A DNA stretch of 64,000 bases from Arcuatula senhousia (taxonomy: Eukaryota > Mollusca > Bivalvia > Mytilida > Mytilidae): the NCBI GenBank assembly GCA_963971305.1, contig OZ020309.1, positions 17,663,001 to 17,727,000 of the forward strand. The letters run 5' to 3'. Every line of letters starts with the position of its first letter. The stretch's first letter is position 1. A program made the position numbers and the translations under genes. Shown one piece after another: positions 22,590-32,975 of this stretch. Under the pieces are notes generated by a model. That model had not been told where the DNA came from and did no database searches. It saw only the letters and a program-made list of their open reading frames with translations.

Positions 22590-22830
22590 GACATGTTTTC
22601 AAATCTTGTACTATTTGTGTTACAAAAAACCCTTTCGTTAAAGCTGTGAATTAATATGAATAAAGGTGATACCAAAATTACCAAACTTGGAAAATTAATC
22701 CTAAATGTGTCGGTAAGACAAGACAAAACAAGGAAGACATACCATAAAAATTGAAGGTCGCAATGGTCCTGGCTTTGTACAGGCATTTCAAAAGAAATGG
22801 TGGGTTAAACAAGGTTTTATGGCGCGCCAA
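22590..22830 (-). repeat. dispersed repeat, family R1 (minus copy)
   Basis: The reverse complement carries 'gaaatgcctgtac(c)aa', 'cattgcgacctt' and 'ggtatgtcttcc', then 'cttgtttaaccc'. The same order is found in plus orientation at 38555-38780 and 47095-47310. It is non-coding, and I recall similar sequence from mussel genomes. Its class is unknown. Confidence 0.55.
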
Positions 22831-22924
22831 CCACCCCTTCAATTGCGACTTTTGGGTCCAGTTTACTATATTGTGTTAATGCAAACATAAAATGCATGTA
22901 ATCATAATAGTTACTTACTAGTAT

Positions 22925-23580
22925 TTATTCAAAATACAATACCAAAAACGGATTTGAAACGGGTAATTTGGCAATGCTGTTTATCGATATTTCAAAGAGT
23001 AACCACTCATCATCAGCATTTGAATCACAACATTGGTAGATAAAAAAATATAGAATGAAAAGTTCTCAAATCCAAACAGTTCGAACAGGAAAGCCAAATC
23101 CAGCACCGAGGATATCGACCTTGTTCATTCCAAGGAATGAAACCTTGTGTTTTAAACAATTCTAAATATTTCACAATCGGAAATTTCAATGACAAAAAAT
23201 ATTAAAAATGTATTGGTAAAATAGTGTCAGACCATCGGGGACTTCTGGTCCTCCAGCAGCGGTTATCGACCTAGTAGTTTCAAAATACAATACCAAAACG
23301 GGTATGAAACGGTTAATTTGGTTATGCTGTATATCTATATTGCAAGGCGTAACCTCTCATCAGCAGCATTTGAATCAAAACATTGGAAGATCAAACACCA
23401 AACAATAGTGAATACAAGTTCTTAAAACCAAAAGGTTCGAACAAGTTATCGACCATATGCATTAAAGGAAAGAAACCGGGTGTTTTAACCAATTTTGAAA
23501 TTCCAATGACAAAAAAAATTAGAAACTTATCGGTAAAATCGTGTCAGACCTGTGATTACTCTACTTTTAAACTTTGATGC
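22925..23580 (-). mobile_element. diverged retrozyme family A dimer
   Basis: Two tandem units about 351 bp apart are colinear with the 383-bp units at 51961-54209: 'ataccaaaaacg', 'cattgg(t/a)aga', 'ggttcgaaca', 'atccagcaccgaggatatcg', 'tcggggac(t/c)tctggtcc' and 'cagcagcggttatcg'. The second unit ends near 23580 after 'gtcagacctgtgatta', the same point at which the 52-kb array ends. Both units hold a damaged hammerhead on the minus strand (22973-23020 and 23324-23369). Confidence 0.75.
23324..23369 (-). ncRNA. family A hammerhead with a mutated catalytic core
   Basis: Reading minus: ATGCTG, CTGATGA, a GAGG-loop-CCTT helix, then GCAA where GAAA is required, a short AT stem III and CAGCAT closing helix I. 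Helix I still pairs six of six because both sides differ from the 52-kb version together (A to G on one side, T to C on the other). The core change should abolish cleavage. The neighbouring unit at 22973-23020 has an altered CTGATGA box. Confidence 0.65.
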
Positions 23581-23859
23581 ACTCATCAATTTTCAAAGGA
23601 TAACCCGGTAAACTTTTGAAATGTCTGTTCTTAGTCAATACAAACTAAACTGAACAGACATTTCAAAAGTTTACCTGGTTATATAAGCTTTAATGACGCA
23701 AGATAAAAAGGTACCAATAGACATTCATTTAAAATAAGTCCGAAACAGTCAAGCCAATATCGGCATGTAATTATTGAATGTTTCGTTGTCTTAATTAAGC
23801 ACGTGGTCGATATTGCGGAATTTAGTTGAAGTGTGACCCATACTGTTTTGATTAAAATG

Positions 23860-23910
23860 GTGCTGATGAGTGCTGATGAGTGGTTACTTGAAATATGCAT
23901 AAACAGCATA
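23860..23910 (+). ncRNA. plus-strand hammerhead-like relic with duplicated core box
   Basis: The word tgctgatgag occurs twice in a row (23861-23880), followed by TGGTTACTT, GAAA, ATATGCATAAA and CAGCAT. The order is that of family A hammerheads but on the plus strand. An inverted relative lies at about 31620-31665. Duplication of the core box makes a working fold unlikely. Confidence 0.45.
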
Positions 23911-24095
23911 ACTAAAACGGCTGACAAAAATTGCTAAACGTAGAACATAATAGAAAATACCTCTAAACTGCAATCAATCAGCAACGCAAACTCAAGTCGA
24001 TGAGAATGCATGTGCATTGTATGGAGAAGAAGTTGATGTAGGTTATGACACAACCGGCCACCGTCTTGCAAAAGACCAAGCGAGTGGAGGTCACT
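23860..24095. repeat. inverted partner of 31435-31665
   Basis: The interval is colinear in reverse complement with 31435-31665. Shared words include 'accggccaccgtcttgcaaa', 'gagaatgcatgtgc' and 'cagcaacgcaa(c)tcaagtcg'. Part of it resembles a very eroded retroelement tail. No coding capacity remains. Confidence 0.6.
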
Positions 24096-24132
24096 TCCTG
24101 TATTGTACGACAAGAAGTTTCACTGTACTGAT

Positions 24133-24845
24133 AAAAAAATACCCACATAAAACAAGCTGTATATTTTAAAAAAGAAAACTTTAACTGACATTCAAAAGGC
24201 AAACTAAGATTTTGTAGAACAATAGTTTTTTCCAAGTTGCATTTTTCTGAATTTCTCATCCTTGACCTTGGGCGATTATACAACATCTGCCAATAATTAT
24301 TAGAAATGTCGTTTTCAGGGGCCCCATTATGTGAATGGAATTTTCCTTTTTTTTTGGAAGCTGTTGCACATAACTTCGAAACAGTGTTGTCTGGTCTTAA
24401 TGGATATGTCATTGTACATTGAAGCCTAGCGGATTCCATTCACAAATTCGTTATCCGCTATTCTATGTTTTGTGGGAGATTAGTGGTCTCCATTTCTCGA
24501 AATATGGTATATGTGTTGTTTCCTGTTCCCTAGTGATGTGACTTGTTTTGGGTAAAGTCCGTCTTCTGTTTAACTTCTGTGTTGGTTTTTTTCGACTTAT
24601 CACTTGCTGCTGACTGTGTCGAACTTGTTTACATGTCTGCTACAACCGCCATTTGAGGTGCCTTGAACCAATGTAAACGCTAAATGTTATGCTTCCTGGT
24701 AGAATGCGACTGTTTCTCCTTCTTTGGGACCTGGTTGATTGTGGTCCTTCCTGAATTCGTTCAAGTTTGATTTCGGTCTTATCTGTGGAAGTTGAAAAGG
24801 TCCATTTCATTTAACAGTTTTCAAAGCTGACCGTTCTCATCAAAT
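24133..24845. repeat. dispersed repeat R2, direct copy at 31865-32500
   Basis: About 700 bp align by eye with 31865-32500 in the same orientation: 'aaaaaaatacccacataaaac', 'catctgccaataat', 'gaaatgtcgttttcaggggcc', 'ctggtcttaatggatat' and 'tgttttgtggg'. It contains no credible reading frame. Together with the inverted block to its left it shows two-step rearrangement of this locus. Confidence 0.65.
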
Positions 24846-24849
24846 AGAA

Positions 24850-25410
24850 AATAAAGAGATGTGGAATAAGTGTACGCGACACAGCCCACAATTAAACGGC
24901 AATTTAGAAAAAAAACCACAATGGACAACCGCCAGCAGCCTTCAACGAGGCCATTTGGCACTGCTCGCGGTTATGCAATTGGCCCATGGTCTAAATAAGA
25001 TGCATATAATTCAAATCCAGCCCTGAAATAGTCACAGATAGACCCCCTTCTTAAACAAGGAACAGAAAACATCAAAAAGACAAGTACAAACGAAAGCTTT
25101 GTCAAGGATTCCTGGCTTAGGACAGGCACATGTAATATGTGGCGGGGTTAAACTAGTTTTTTGGGCCCAACCTTCCCCCTATCAATATTCCTAGACAAAG
25201 CACAAAAACTAAACACACAATAAAAATCAAATCGATCAAAGTCCAATTCTACTAGAGAGAACCTAAGACAAAAAACAAGAACAAACAAAAGGACGGTAAA
25301 GGAACTCTCTATAGAACACTCGCTGTTACTGACAGCTAGCTGAGAATCATCAATCGACTGATGTAAAAAAATCAAACGTATCGATTTTAAATCCGACACA
25401 ACACTTCAAG
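24850..25410. repeat. dispersed repeat R3, longest copy
   Basis: Related copies: 30785-30995 (direct), 43440-43520 and 44085-44345 (inverted) and 63057-63365 (inverted, covering the right part). Diagnostic words are 'atggacaaccgccagcagcc', 'ccatttggcactgctcgcgg', 'atagacccccttcttaaaca' and 'ggttgggcc'. I recall closely related sequence as frequent in mussel genomes. It is non-coding and its class is unresolved. Confidence 0.65.
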
Positions 25411-25689
25411 CAATAATGATTTAGTGAAGTGTCATCACACAAAACCGACACGCTTGATCGCTATAATGCTTAAAAATGACAATAGTAAAAACGTTTATGG
25501 AAGTTTTAAAGCGAGTATTAAGTTTTCAATATTTCTGCCAAAAAACACTAAATTCAAAGATTTAACCAAGATATTCATTTCATATCCTTTCCGTAATAAA
25601 TTTTGAAGCCAATTTTTTCATTTCTATTGGATTGCTTTTAAATTTGTGAATATATAAATTATAAAAAACATTACCATAAAATACAGGAT

Positions 25690-25871
25690 GTGATATTCCT
25701 TTCACTATAAGAAAGTGACGTGTACAATTTTTCAATAAGAGATCGATACTTGTGGAAGAATTTAGAAAAAGATTTTACTAATTTGTGGTATCGATAACCT
25801 TGTTTTAATAATTTTTCAGTAATAAAACGGTTTTTATTATTAAAATCAGAAACACAACTGCAGATAGCCAA
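25690..25871 (-). pseudogene. RT-C reverse transcriptase, C-terminal fragment
   Basis: The minus strand reads SDFNNKNRFITEKLLKQGY, then RYHKLVKSFSKFFHKYRSL. This is the conserved region just after the palm in YIDD reverse transcriptases of the Penelope-like type (compare the RT-B string LTQKLLTQGYVAPRLLSSLK at 30.3 kb). Only about 55 codons remain, with no catalytic motif. The same family is seen at 61875-62300. Confidence 0.65.
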
Positions 25872-26050
25872 AAGCCCAGTTGAGTGTAAGCAATGTTGTC
25901 AAGCTTGCAATTCACACTCGAGTGATGTGAACATATAACCATACTTATTTTCCAAGCTGACCGTCCTCATCAAAGCCAAAAGCCCAGTTGGTAGTTTCAA
26001 ATTGAGGCTAAGCAAGTTGTCAAGCTGGCAATTATAGAGTGATATAGACA
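25866..26050. repeat. 122-bp tandem repeat family, two units
   Basis: The phrase 'gccaaaagcccagttg' recurs about 100-120 bp apart. The same unit is tandemly repeated at 32640-32975 and appears again at 33815-33910. This block forms the left edge of the segmental duplication described for 25930-29600. Confidence 0.6.
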
Positions 26051-26737
26051 TATAAGCATACTTATATTAAACAAAACGGAATTGAATGGCCTTACTTAAA
26101 AAAATAATGCATGGTGTTAAAACCTTTCACAATGAAATCGATTTAAGATGGTAGCTGTAAAATTCCTAGCAACAAACGAATCAACGTGCGCAACGATAGC
26201 TTAAACATAATCTGAAATTTATCTTTCTCATGAATGTAAGCATACTAGGATAATCGACAAATGCAACGGATGAGATACTTAGTATGTGTATTGTACTACT
26301 GTGGAAATATATCGAGATTTTTTACCTTTCAGCGATTTTCAAAATGTTTTCCGGTTTTTTTCTGCGTTGTAGTCATCCTTGTGCCATTTGGTTTTTGCTG
26401 TTGGTATTTGCGTTTTAAGTATGTTTTATTTGACGATAAGCCCAAAACTGATATAAGTTCACATCAAATGTAAAACCGATGTCCATTGTTGCAAGAAGAT
26501 CTACAACTATAGACTAAACTTTTAAATAAATACATTATATCAATTAGGTAGACAAGCAATACAATGTTGTAACGCTCCATTAACCTTCTTTTTGTTGTGA
26601 AGGAAGATTTAAAAAACAACTCTTCTTATATCTGTAATCAAAATCATTCTGCCCATGAGACTTACATTGTCTGAAAATAGTAAGTCTTACACAATTCAAC
26701 TTAAATCCTGAAATGTTACTCAAATCTCGAATGTAAT

Positions 26738-26871
26738 TTAAGAGGCTTTCCATGTAGAAATCAGGCAAAAGCCTACAGAACCTGGCACATGAAAAATTTT
26801 ATCCCAGCAAATTTATTGTTTTAATGTTTTGTTGGACTCATATGTAAGGTTTTGCTTGGACAGCCTCTTAA
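26738..26871. mobile_element. 134-bp TTAA-flanked MITE
   Basis: The ends TTAAGAGGCT and AGCCTCTTAA are inverted repeats extending to TTAAGAGGCTKTCCA. The paralogous position in the duplicated segment (about 34565-34590) lacks it, giving an empty site. Related copies are at about 36742-36905 (same orientation) and 54745-54925 (inverted, longer). Confidence 0.65.
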
Positions 26872-27311
26872 TTATTTCTGAAGAGATGTAAAATTTTGTC
26901 TTTTCTAAGACAAAAAAAAGCATGGATTGTGCGAAATACATTTTTTGGTGTAAAATGAAAATGATAGGCATAAAAATCATATATTTTAATTGCCAATTAT
27001 AAAATATGGCGATAACGAAAATGATGTTGTTGGTCAAATACCAAAAATGTTCATTACGAATCTAATTACTATGGTGGTAGATAAATATTCAATGTTACGT
27101 AATGCGACCAAAATTCCTTTAGGTTATTTAAAACCCTATCATAACCAAATATGACTTTCCATAGCTAATTTTTCTTGGTATTTTCGAAGAATAATTTGTT
27201 TTCAAACGATTGACCCACATATTTAACGTTAAAAGCTTCATCGTCACGAAGTTGTATTATAAATATCAGATAGGAGCAATATAAAACTTTGCGTTGCTTA
27301 GATCGACATGA

Positions 27312-28361
27312 AAGAAGCAGAGGTACCAATGGGGTATCCGAATATCAAAAGTCCGAAAGGGCAGAGACAAAACCAGTTAACACCAACAAGAATGGGACAA
27401 AAACAGACAACATGTAAAACATGGAAACACAAAACAACTGAATATCAATCAACAACGCGAACTCCAGTCGAAACAAGAGTGAACTCAGGTGCTCCGGAAG
27501 AGTAAGCAGTTCCTCCTTGCTATAGCACACCCGTCGCGTTGCCAATAGTCCATTCAGCGTGTCAAATCCGGTAAAGGAAGACAAAACAAAACGATACGTA
27601 AACTCCATAAGCTGGAGCGGACGGAATGTTGCTACACAAGAAGGGGAAGTTGACGATTGGAAAGTTGAAGTCATCACGTTTGTCATAGAGCCTTGTTGAA
27701 AGTCTTCCTTGAGAGTCGATTTCGAGATGTAGATCTAAATATGAAGCAGACTCCCTAGAATCCGTTGTGTCCTTTATCTCAAGCTCCTGTGGATATATGA
27801 GATGGAGAAAGTCACCAAATCGAGAATTGTTTAGTGAAAGGACATCATCAATATAACGGAACGTGAGGTTGAAAGAGAGAGCTAGTCTACGGTCTTTTTT
27901 GTCTAGAAGAGATTGCAAGAAGTCTGCTTCATATGAATGAAGAAACAAATCAGCAAGCAAAGGTGCACAATTAGTGCCCATTGGAATCCCTATTGTTTGC
28001 TGAAAAACACGTCCACCAAACTGAACAAATATGTTGTCAATAAGAAAGTTGAGCATGTCGATTATTTGGTCTTCTGTAAATTTGTTCTTTTTCTTAGACT
28101 CATTGATGACAAAGTAAGTCTTGGTATAATCGACTATAAGAAATTTGTACCTGCGTTTTCCATTCTTTTTGAAAAAGCTGCGTTTAATCAGCTGTGCCAA
28201 TCGTGATTTCAGTTGTTCATGTGGAATAGATGTGTAAAGTGTGGAGAAATCGAATGTTTTGATGCTGTTACAAGATGAAACTGATTTAGAGTTAAGAATC
28301 TCCATCAGTTCCTTCGAATTCTTCAGGATCCACATTTGATTGACACCATTTCTAGAATAAC
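27312..28361 (-). mobile_element. RT-B retroelement insertion with empty site in the duplicate
   Basis: Minus orientation: coding part 28335-27562, then the 3' tail ending at about 27312 ('cccattggtacctctgcttc' read minus). In the duplicated segment, 'ttgcttagatcgtcatgaaa' at about 35003-35022 runs straight into the sequence that follows the element, which defines both edges within a few bases. Compared with the 29.7-kb copy it has an internal deletion that removes the end of the reverse transcriptase. Confidence 0.8.
27562..28335 (-). pseudogene. RT-B reverse transcriptase, 5'-truncated and internally deleted
   Basis: 257 open codons. Residues 27-38 read TFDFSTLYTSIP (RT motif A), residues 114-126 TIGIPMGTNCAPL (motif B) and residues 160-171 RYIDDVLSLNNS (motif C, YIDD). 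They are followed by SASYLDLHLEIDSQGRL and LYDKRDDFNFPIVNFPF. This signature is closest to Penelope-like reverse transcriptases. The frame then runs from YGVYVS straight into tail sequence: about 220 bp encoding the QLIRYSRACG-SADVGLS end are missing compared with 29789-30460. The N-terminal part is also absent. No nuclease domain is visible; in some Penelope-like clades a GIY-YIG domain sits N-terminal, and that part would be lost here. Confidence 0.8.
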
Positions 28362-28576
28362 AAAAAAGTATGAAACTAACTATTATATCAAATGTATAGT
28401 GCCCATATTTAGAATTGAAGTGAAAATAAAAAAAAGAATATCTTAGAAGATAATATTTGTTTTCAAAATTACATCACACAGTCATTTATATTTGTTGTAT
28501 TCATTTATTTGAAAGTTTTAATTTTGTTAAACAGATATGGTATTTTGAAAACAGGTCACAATAATATCAAAATACA

Positions 28577-29600
28577 AATGACAACAAAGTTCCAGACAAT
28601 AAATTTTGCTACGCCTGACGCGTAATAAGAATGTCGCTTTATTACCCTTACGATGAAATAAAACACATTAAAAGGCTGTTAATGTACTTATGATCCTTAT
28701 AGCAAGTTCGTCATAAGGATACATTATAATAGTTTGGAAAACCATTAACACATGTAGGTCATGCTGTTTTTTTACAGTGAAAACAGAATACCTTTGATAT
28801 TTTGAAAATGTGAAAATAGTAACAATATTATACATGTATGTTGAAGCGTTTTCATTTAAAACCATATTTACCTTAAAATTAAAACATTTAAAATTTGCGA
28901 TAACGATTAGCTTGCAAAATGTTTTATCAAAATACAACAACGTTCTAGACAATAAAGTTTGCTACGCTTGGTGCGTTTCGTCTATCAAAGACTCATCAAA
29001 GCACTCTTCTAAAATTTGAAAATGCCTAACACTATATGAATATGAAGGGCAGAACAATAATACCCACCAGAAAGCCACTAATGATTTAGACCAATCTCTG
29101 TCTGGGGTAAGAAGAACCTAAGTGTCAAAATAATTTTGGAATTTTAACGGATATTTTAAAACTTAAATGTGCTATTCAACACAAAAATGTTGATGCCGAA
29201 GAAGGCTTACCTCGGGGAATTCAAACTCCATCAGCAGCACTAACCATTAAGAATCTTAAAATAAAATATCATAATAAAGTTCGAGACAATAAACTTGCTA
29301 CACCTGGCGAGCGTTTTTTTCTTTTGAAGACTCATCAGAGGCGCTTTACCAAAAGTTGATGTGCAAAACATTATATGAATATAAAGAGCATAGAACAATT
29401 ATACCAAAAAAGGCCAAACTAGAAAAAAAAATTATGACTAGGACCATTTATGTCTGGGGAATGAAGAACGTAAGTGTTTTGATGATAATAGAATTTAAAT
29501 GAATAATTAATAGCTTTGGCATCTTCTTAAGCACAAGAGTGTTGACTCTGTAGTGGGCTAACCTCTGGGAAAACTCCACCAGCAGCACTATGCATCATGA
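28577..29600 (-). mobile_element. retrozyme family B copies, truncated piece plus tandem dimer
   Basis: A short piece (28577-28622) stops inside the hammerhead, shortly after 'gctacgcctgacgcg'. Two further units follow with their core boxes 339 bp apart (28991 and 29330) and share 'ctggggtaagaagaac'-type bodies. Both hammerheads (28963-29004 and 29298-29343) carry disabling changes, for example TTGATGA instead of CTGATGA in the first. The duplicated segment has the corresponding dimer at 35500-35990. Confidence 0.65.
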
Positions 29601-29664
29601 ATGTTAGAAATAAGAATTACAACGAAGTTACTAAATGTTTCTGTTGACCCGATCAGCAAAATGT

Positions 29665-30738
29665 TGATTTTTTCAAAAAGAATGGAAAACGCAGGTACAA
29701 ATATCTGGTAGTCGGTTATAATAAGACTTACTTCGCCATCAATGAGTCTAAAAGTAAGAACAAATTTACAGAAGATCAAATAATCGACATGCTCAACTTT
29801 CTTATAGACAACATATTTGTTCAGTTTGGTGGACGTGTTTTTCAGCAAACAATAGGGATTCCAATGGGCACCAATTGTGCACCTTTGCTTGCTGATTTGT
29901 TTCTTCATTCATATGAAGCAGACTTCTTACAATCTCTTCTAGACAAAAAAGACCGTAGACTAGCTCTCTCTTTCAACCTCACGTTCCGTTATATTGATGA
30001 TGTCCTTTCACTAAACAATTCTCGATTTGGTGACTTTCTTCATCTCATATATCCCCCGGAACTTGAGATAAAGGCCACAACGGATTCTAGGAAGTCTGCT
30101 TCATATTTAGATCTACATCTCGAAATAGACTCTCAAGGAAAACTATCAACAAAGCTCTATGACAAACGTGATGACTTCAACTTCCCAATCGTCAACTTTC
30201 CCTTCGTGTGTAGCAACATTCCGTCCGCTCCAGCTTATGGAGTTTACGTATCACAATTGATTCGTTACTCCAGAGCTTGTGGGAGTTACATCGATTTCCT
30301 TGGCAGAGCGTCACGTTTGACACAGAAATTGCTAACACAGGGTTATGTTGCTCCTCGGTTGCTGTCTTCACTCAAGAAATTTTACGGTAGACACCATGTA
30401 CTCATAGATAAATATGGGATTTCTATCTCTCAGATGAGTGCAGACGTCGGTTTGTCATAGGGTTTTGTTTTGTCTTCCTTTACCGGATTTGACACACTGA
30501 ATTGGAAATTGGCAGCGCGGCGGGTGTGCTATAGCAGGCAGGAACCGCTTACTCTTCCGGAGCACCCGAGTTCACTCTTGTTACGACTTGAGTTCGCGTT
30601 GTTGATTTCTGTTCGGTTGTTTTTATGTTTTGTGTTTCCTTGTGCTGTTCTTGTTCATGTTTACCGGTTTTGTCGTTGCCTTTTCGGACTTTTGACACTC
30701 GAATGCCCCTTTGGTGCCTCTGCTTATTTCTTCACACA
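29665..30738 (+). mobile_element. RT-B retroelement, best 3' copy
   Basis: A 5'-truncated insertion: it begins abruptly in codons for FFKKNGKRRYK, continues through the reverse transcriptase to the TAG at 30458-30460, and ends with a ~275-bp 3' tail ('ggatttgacacactgaattg' to 'gcccctttggtgcctctgc'). It interrupts or abuts a family B retrozyme unit on its left. The R3 repeat begins about 45 bp after its right end. It is the reference used here for naming all RT-B fragments. Confidence 0.8.
29668..30460 (+). pseudogene. RT-B reverse transcriptase, C-terminal two thirds
   Basis: The frame is open from the truncation point, with an internal ATG at 29789. From that ATG, 223 residues contain IGIPMGTNCAPLLADLF (motif B), FRYIDDVLSLNNSRF (motif C), SASYLDLHLEIDSQG, LYDKRDDFNFPIVNFPF, then the complete end SAPAYGVYVSQLIRYSRACG, LTQKLLTQGYVAPRLLSSLK, KFYGRHHVLIDKYGIS and ISQMSADVGLS. 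Motif A and the N-terminus are missing, so it cannot be active on its own. There is no C-terminal GIY-YIG domain, unlike the element at 55.6 kb. Confidence 0.8.
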
Positions 30739-30784
30739 TGTCACAGCTCTGCTGTGTTTTGTTATACTACTGGACCCTTAGATC

Positions 30785-30995
30785 GAAATGGAAGAGAGGT
30801 TTATAGCACAATAAAATCTGGTTTAACAATGGACAACCACCAGCAGCCTTTAACGAGACCATTTGGCACTGCTCGCGGTTCTGCAATTGGCCCATGGTCT
30901 AAATAAAATGCATATAATTCAAATCCAGCCCTGAAATAGTCACAGATAGACCCCCTTCTTAAACAAGGAACAGAAAACATCAAAAAGACAAGTAT
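30785..30995. repeat. R3 repeat, partial direct copy
   Basis: It matches 24925-25085: 'atggacaacc(a)ccagcagcc', 'ggcccatggtctaaata' and 'agacccccttcttaaaca'. It follows the RT-B tail and the phrase 'ctactggacccttagatcg', which is also found at the R1 copies (38570 and 47105). Confidence 0.65.
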
Positions 30996-31269
30996 AAACC
31001 CATTTTTTTATTTTGCAATTGCAGTACAAAGTCAAAACCATTGTGATCTTCGATTTATCCGGCATATCTTCCTTGTCTTGTTTGTCTTGTCTCTTTTCTT
31101 GAACATTTATAAATGGATTATCTTACTTCTTATGTTATCACATCTGCTTACCATTTTCATTAATATTCTATTTTTCGTAGCATGATTCGTCTTTGAGTTT
31201 TGGACCGCATACTTTGGATTGAAGCCCTTATTATCATGATTTCTATGATAGGACATTTCAGGATTATGA

Positions 31270-31370
31270 AGATCCTCGTTTGTTGTCGTCACTCTTGTAC
31301 CTTTGCAGAAGACATATTGTACTTACATATGTACGGGATCTCTCAGATGTCTGCACATGTTTGTTTGTTA
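31270..31370 (+). pseudogene. small RT-B C-terminal scrap
   Basis: Colinear with the RT-B end: 'ctcgtttgttgtcgtcactc', 'agaagacatattgtactta' and 'gggatctctcagatgtctgc', corresponding to the LLSSL-, RHHVLI- and GISISQMSA regions. It is frameshifted. Confidence 0.5.
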
Positions 31371-31864
31371 TGTAGAATTAATTTCGAAAGCGGAAATCCT
31401 GGTGTTTGTATTGTCGTCCAATACCGAAAGTGACCTTCACTTGCTTGTTCTTTTGCAAGACGGTGGCCGGTTGTGTCATAACATACATCAACTTTTTACC
31501 CATACAAAGCACATGCATTCTCATCGACTTGAGTTGCGTTGCTGATTGCAGTTTAGAGGTGTTTTTTATTATGTTCTGCGTTTAGCAATTTTTGTCAGCC
31601 GTCTTAGTTTTACTGTTAATGCATATTTCAAGTAACATCTCATCAGCACCATTTGAATCAAAACGTCAGGGGTCGAAATCAAACTAAATTTCATGATATA
31701 GGATATCGATTACATTAAGACAATTGAACGAAACATTCAATAACCACATGTAATGCCGATTTTGACTTGGCTGTTTCGGACTTACAATAGATGAATGTCT
31801 ATTGTAACGTTTTTATCTGGCGCCGTTAAACCTGATATTACCCGGTATTGAAATGTCTGTCCTT

Positions 31865-32500
31865 AGTCAATATTGGAAAAAAATACCCACATAAAACTAA
31901 ATGTATATTAAAAAAGAAAACTTTAAGCACAATAGTATTTTTCCAAGTTACATTTTTTTCTGAATTTCTCATCCCTGACCTCGGCCGATTGTGCAACATC
32001 TGCCAATAATCATTTGAAATGTCGTTTTCAGGGGCCATATTATGTGTTTGGAATTTTCCTTTTTTATTTTGGAAGCTGTTGTACATAACTTCGAAGCAGT
32101 GTGGTCTGGTCTTAATGGATATTTAATTGTACATTGACGCTAAGTGGTTTCTGTTCGCAAATTCGTTATCCGATATTCTATGTTTTGTGGGGGTGAGTGG
32201 TCTCCTTTTCTCGAAATATGGTATTTGTATTGTTTCCTGTTCCCTTGTGATGTGACTTGTGTTGTTACCAATGTCAGTATTCTGTTTAACTTCTATGTTG
32301 GTATTTTTTACTTTTCACCTGCTGCTGACTGTGTCGAACTTTTCTAAATGTCTGTTACAACGACCCTTTGAGCTGACTTGAACCAATGTAAACGCTGAAT
32401 GTTATGCTTCTTCGTAAATGGCGAATGTTTCTCTTTCTTTGGGACCTGCTTGAATGTAGTTGTCGATTGTTCCTGCATTTGTTCAAGTTAGATTTCAGTC
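31865..32500. repeat. R2 repeat, second copy
   Basis: Direct partner of 24133-24845. It is preceded by the inverted block 31435-31665, which pairs with 23860-24095. It has no coding content. Confidence 0.6.
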
Positions 32501-32639
32501 TTTTAGTTTAAACATATTTATTTACCCTGGATTGGGAAACAAGCTTAATGCTTATATTAATCCCTCTCCAGCTAGCAGATTTCAGTCTTTTCTATGGAAG
32601 TAAAAAAGTTCCATTTAATCTCCCAGTTTTCCAAGGTGG

Positions 32640-32975
32640 CCGTCTTCATCAAAGCCAAAAGCCCAGTTGGTAGTTTCAAATTGAGTGTAAGCAATGTTGG
32701 CAAGCTTGCAATTCACACTTGAGTGATGTGAACACATAACCATACTTATTTTCCGAGCTGAACGTCCTCATCAAAGCCCAAAGCCCAGTTGGTAGTTTCA
32801 AATTTAGTGTAAGCAATGTTGGCAAGCTTGCAATTCACACTCGAGTGATATGAACATATAACCATACTTATTTTCCGAGCTGAACGTCCTCATCAAAACC
32901 AAAAGCCCAGTTGGTAGTTTCAAATTGAGTGTAACCAATTTTGTCAAGCGCGAGTGTTATGAACATATAACCATA
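32640..32975. repeat. 122-bp tandem repeat, about three units
   Basis: 'aaagcccagttggtagtttc' recurs at about 32660, 32781 and 32903. Unit ends read 'ataaccatacttattttcc'. The array is cut by the MITE at 32976-33807 and continues on its far side at 33815-33910. A short related array is at 25866-26050. Confidence 0.75.

Larger units (their letters stand above)
25930..29600. repeat. segmental duplication, copy 1 (partner 33808-35990)
   Basis: The two intervals are colinear in direct orientation over the 122-bp repeat, an AT-rich body ('gtgatatagacata(t/a)aagc', 'gttacgtaatg', 'gacccacatattta'), and then a family B retrozyme dimer. Copy 1 is longer because it alone contains an RT-B insertion (about 27312-28361) and a 134-bp TTAA MITE (26738-26871). 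Copy 2 therefore preserves the pre-insertion state. Confidence 0.7.

Noticed and set aside
23679..24439. Minus-strand frames of 82 and 153 codons as genes
   Set aside because: They lie across repeat R2 and the inverted block shared with 31.4-32.5 kb; the frame is not preserved in the other copy.
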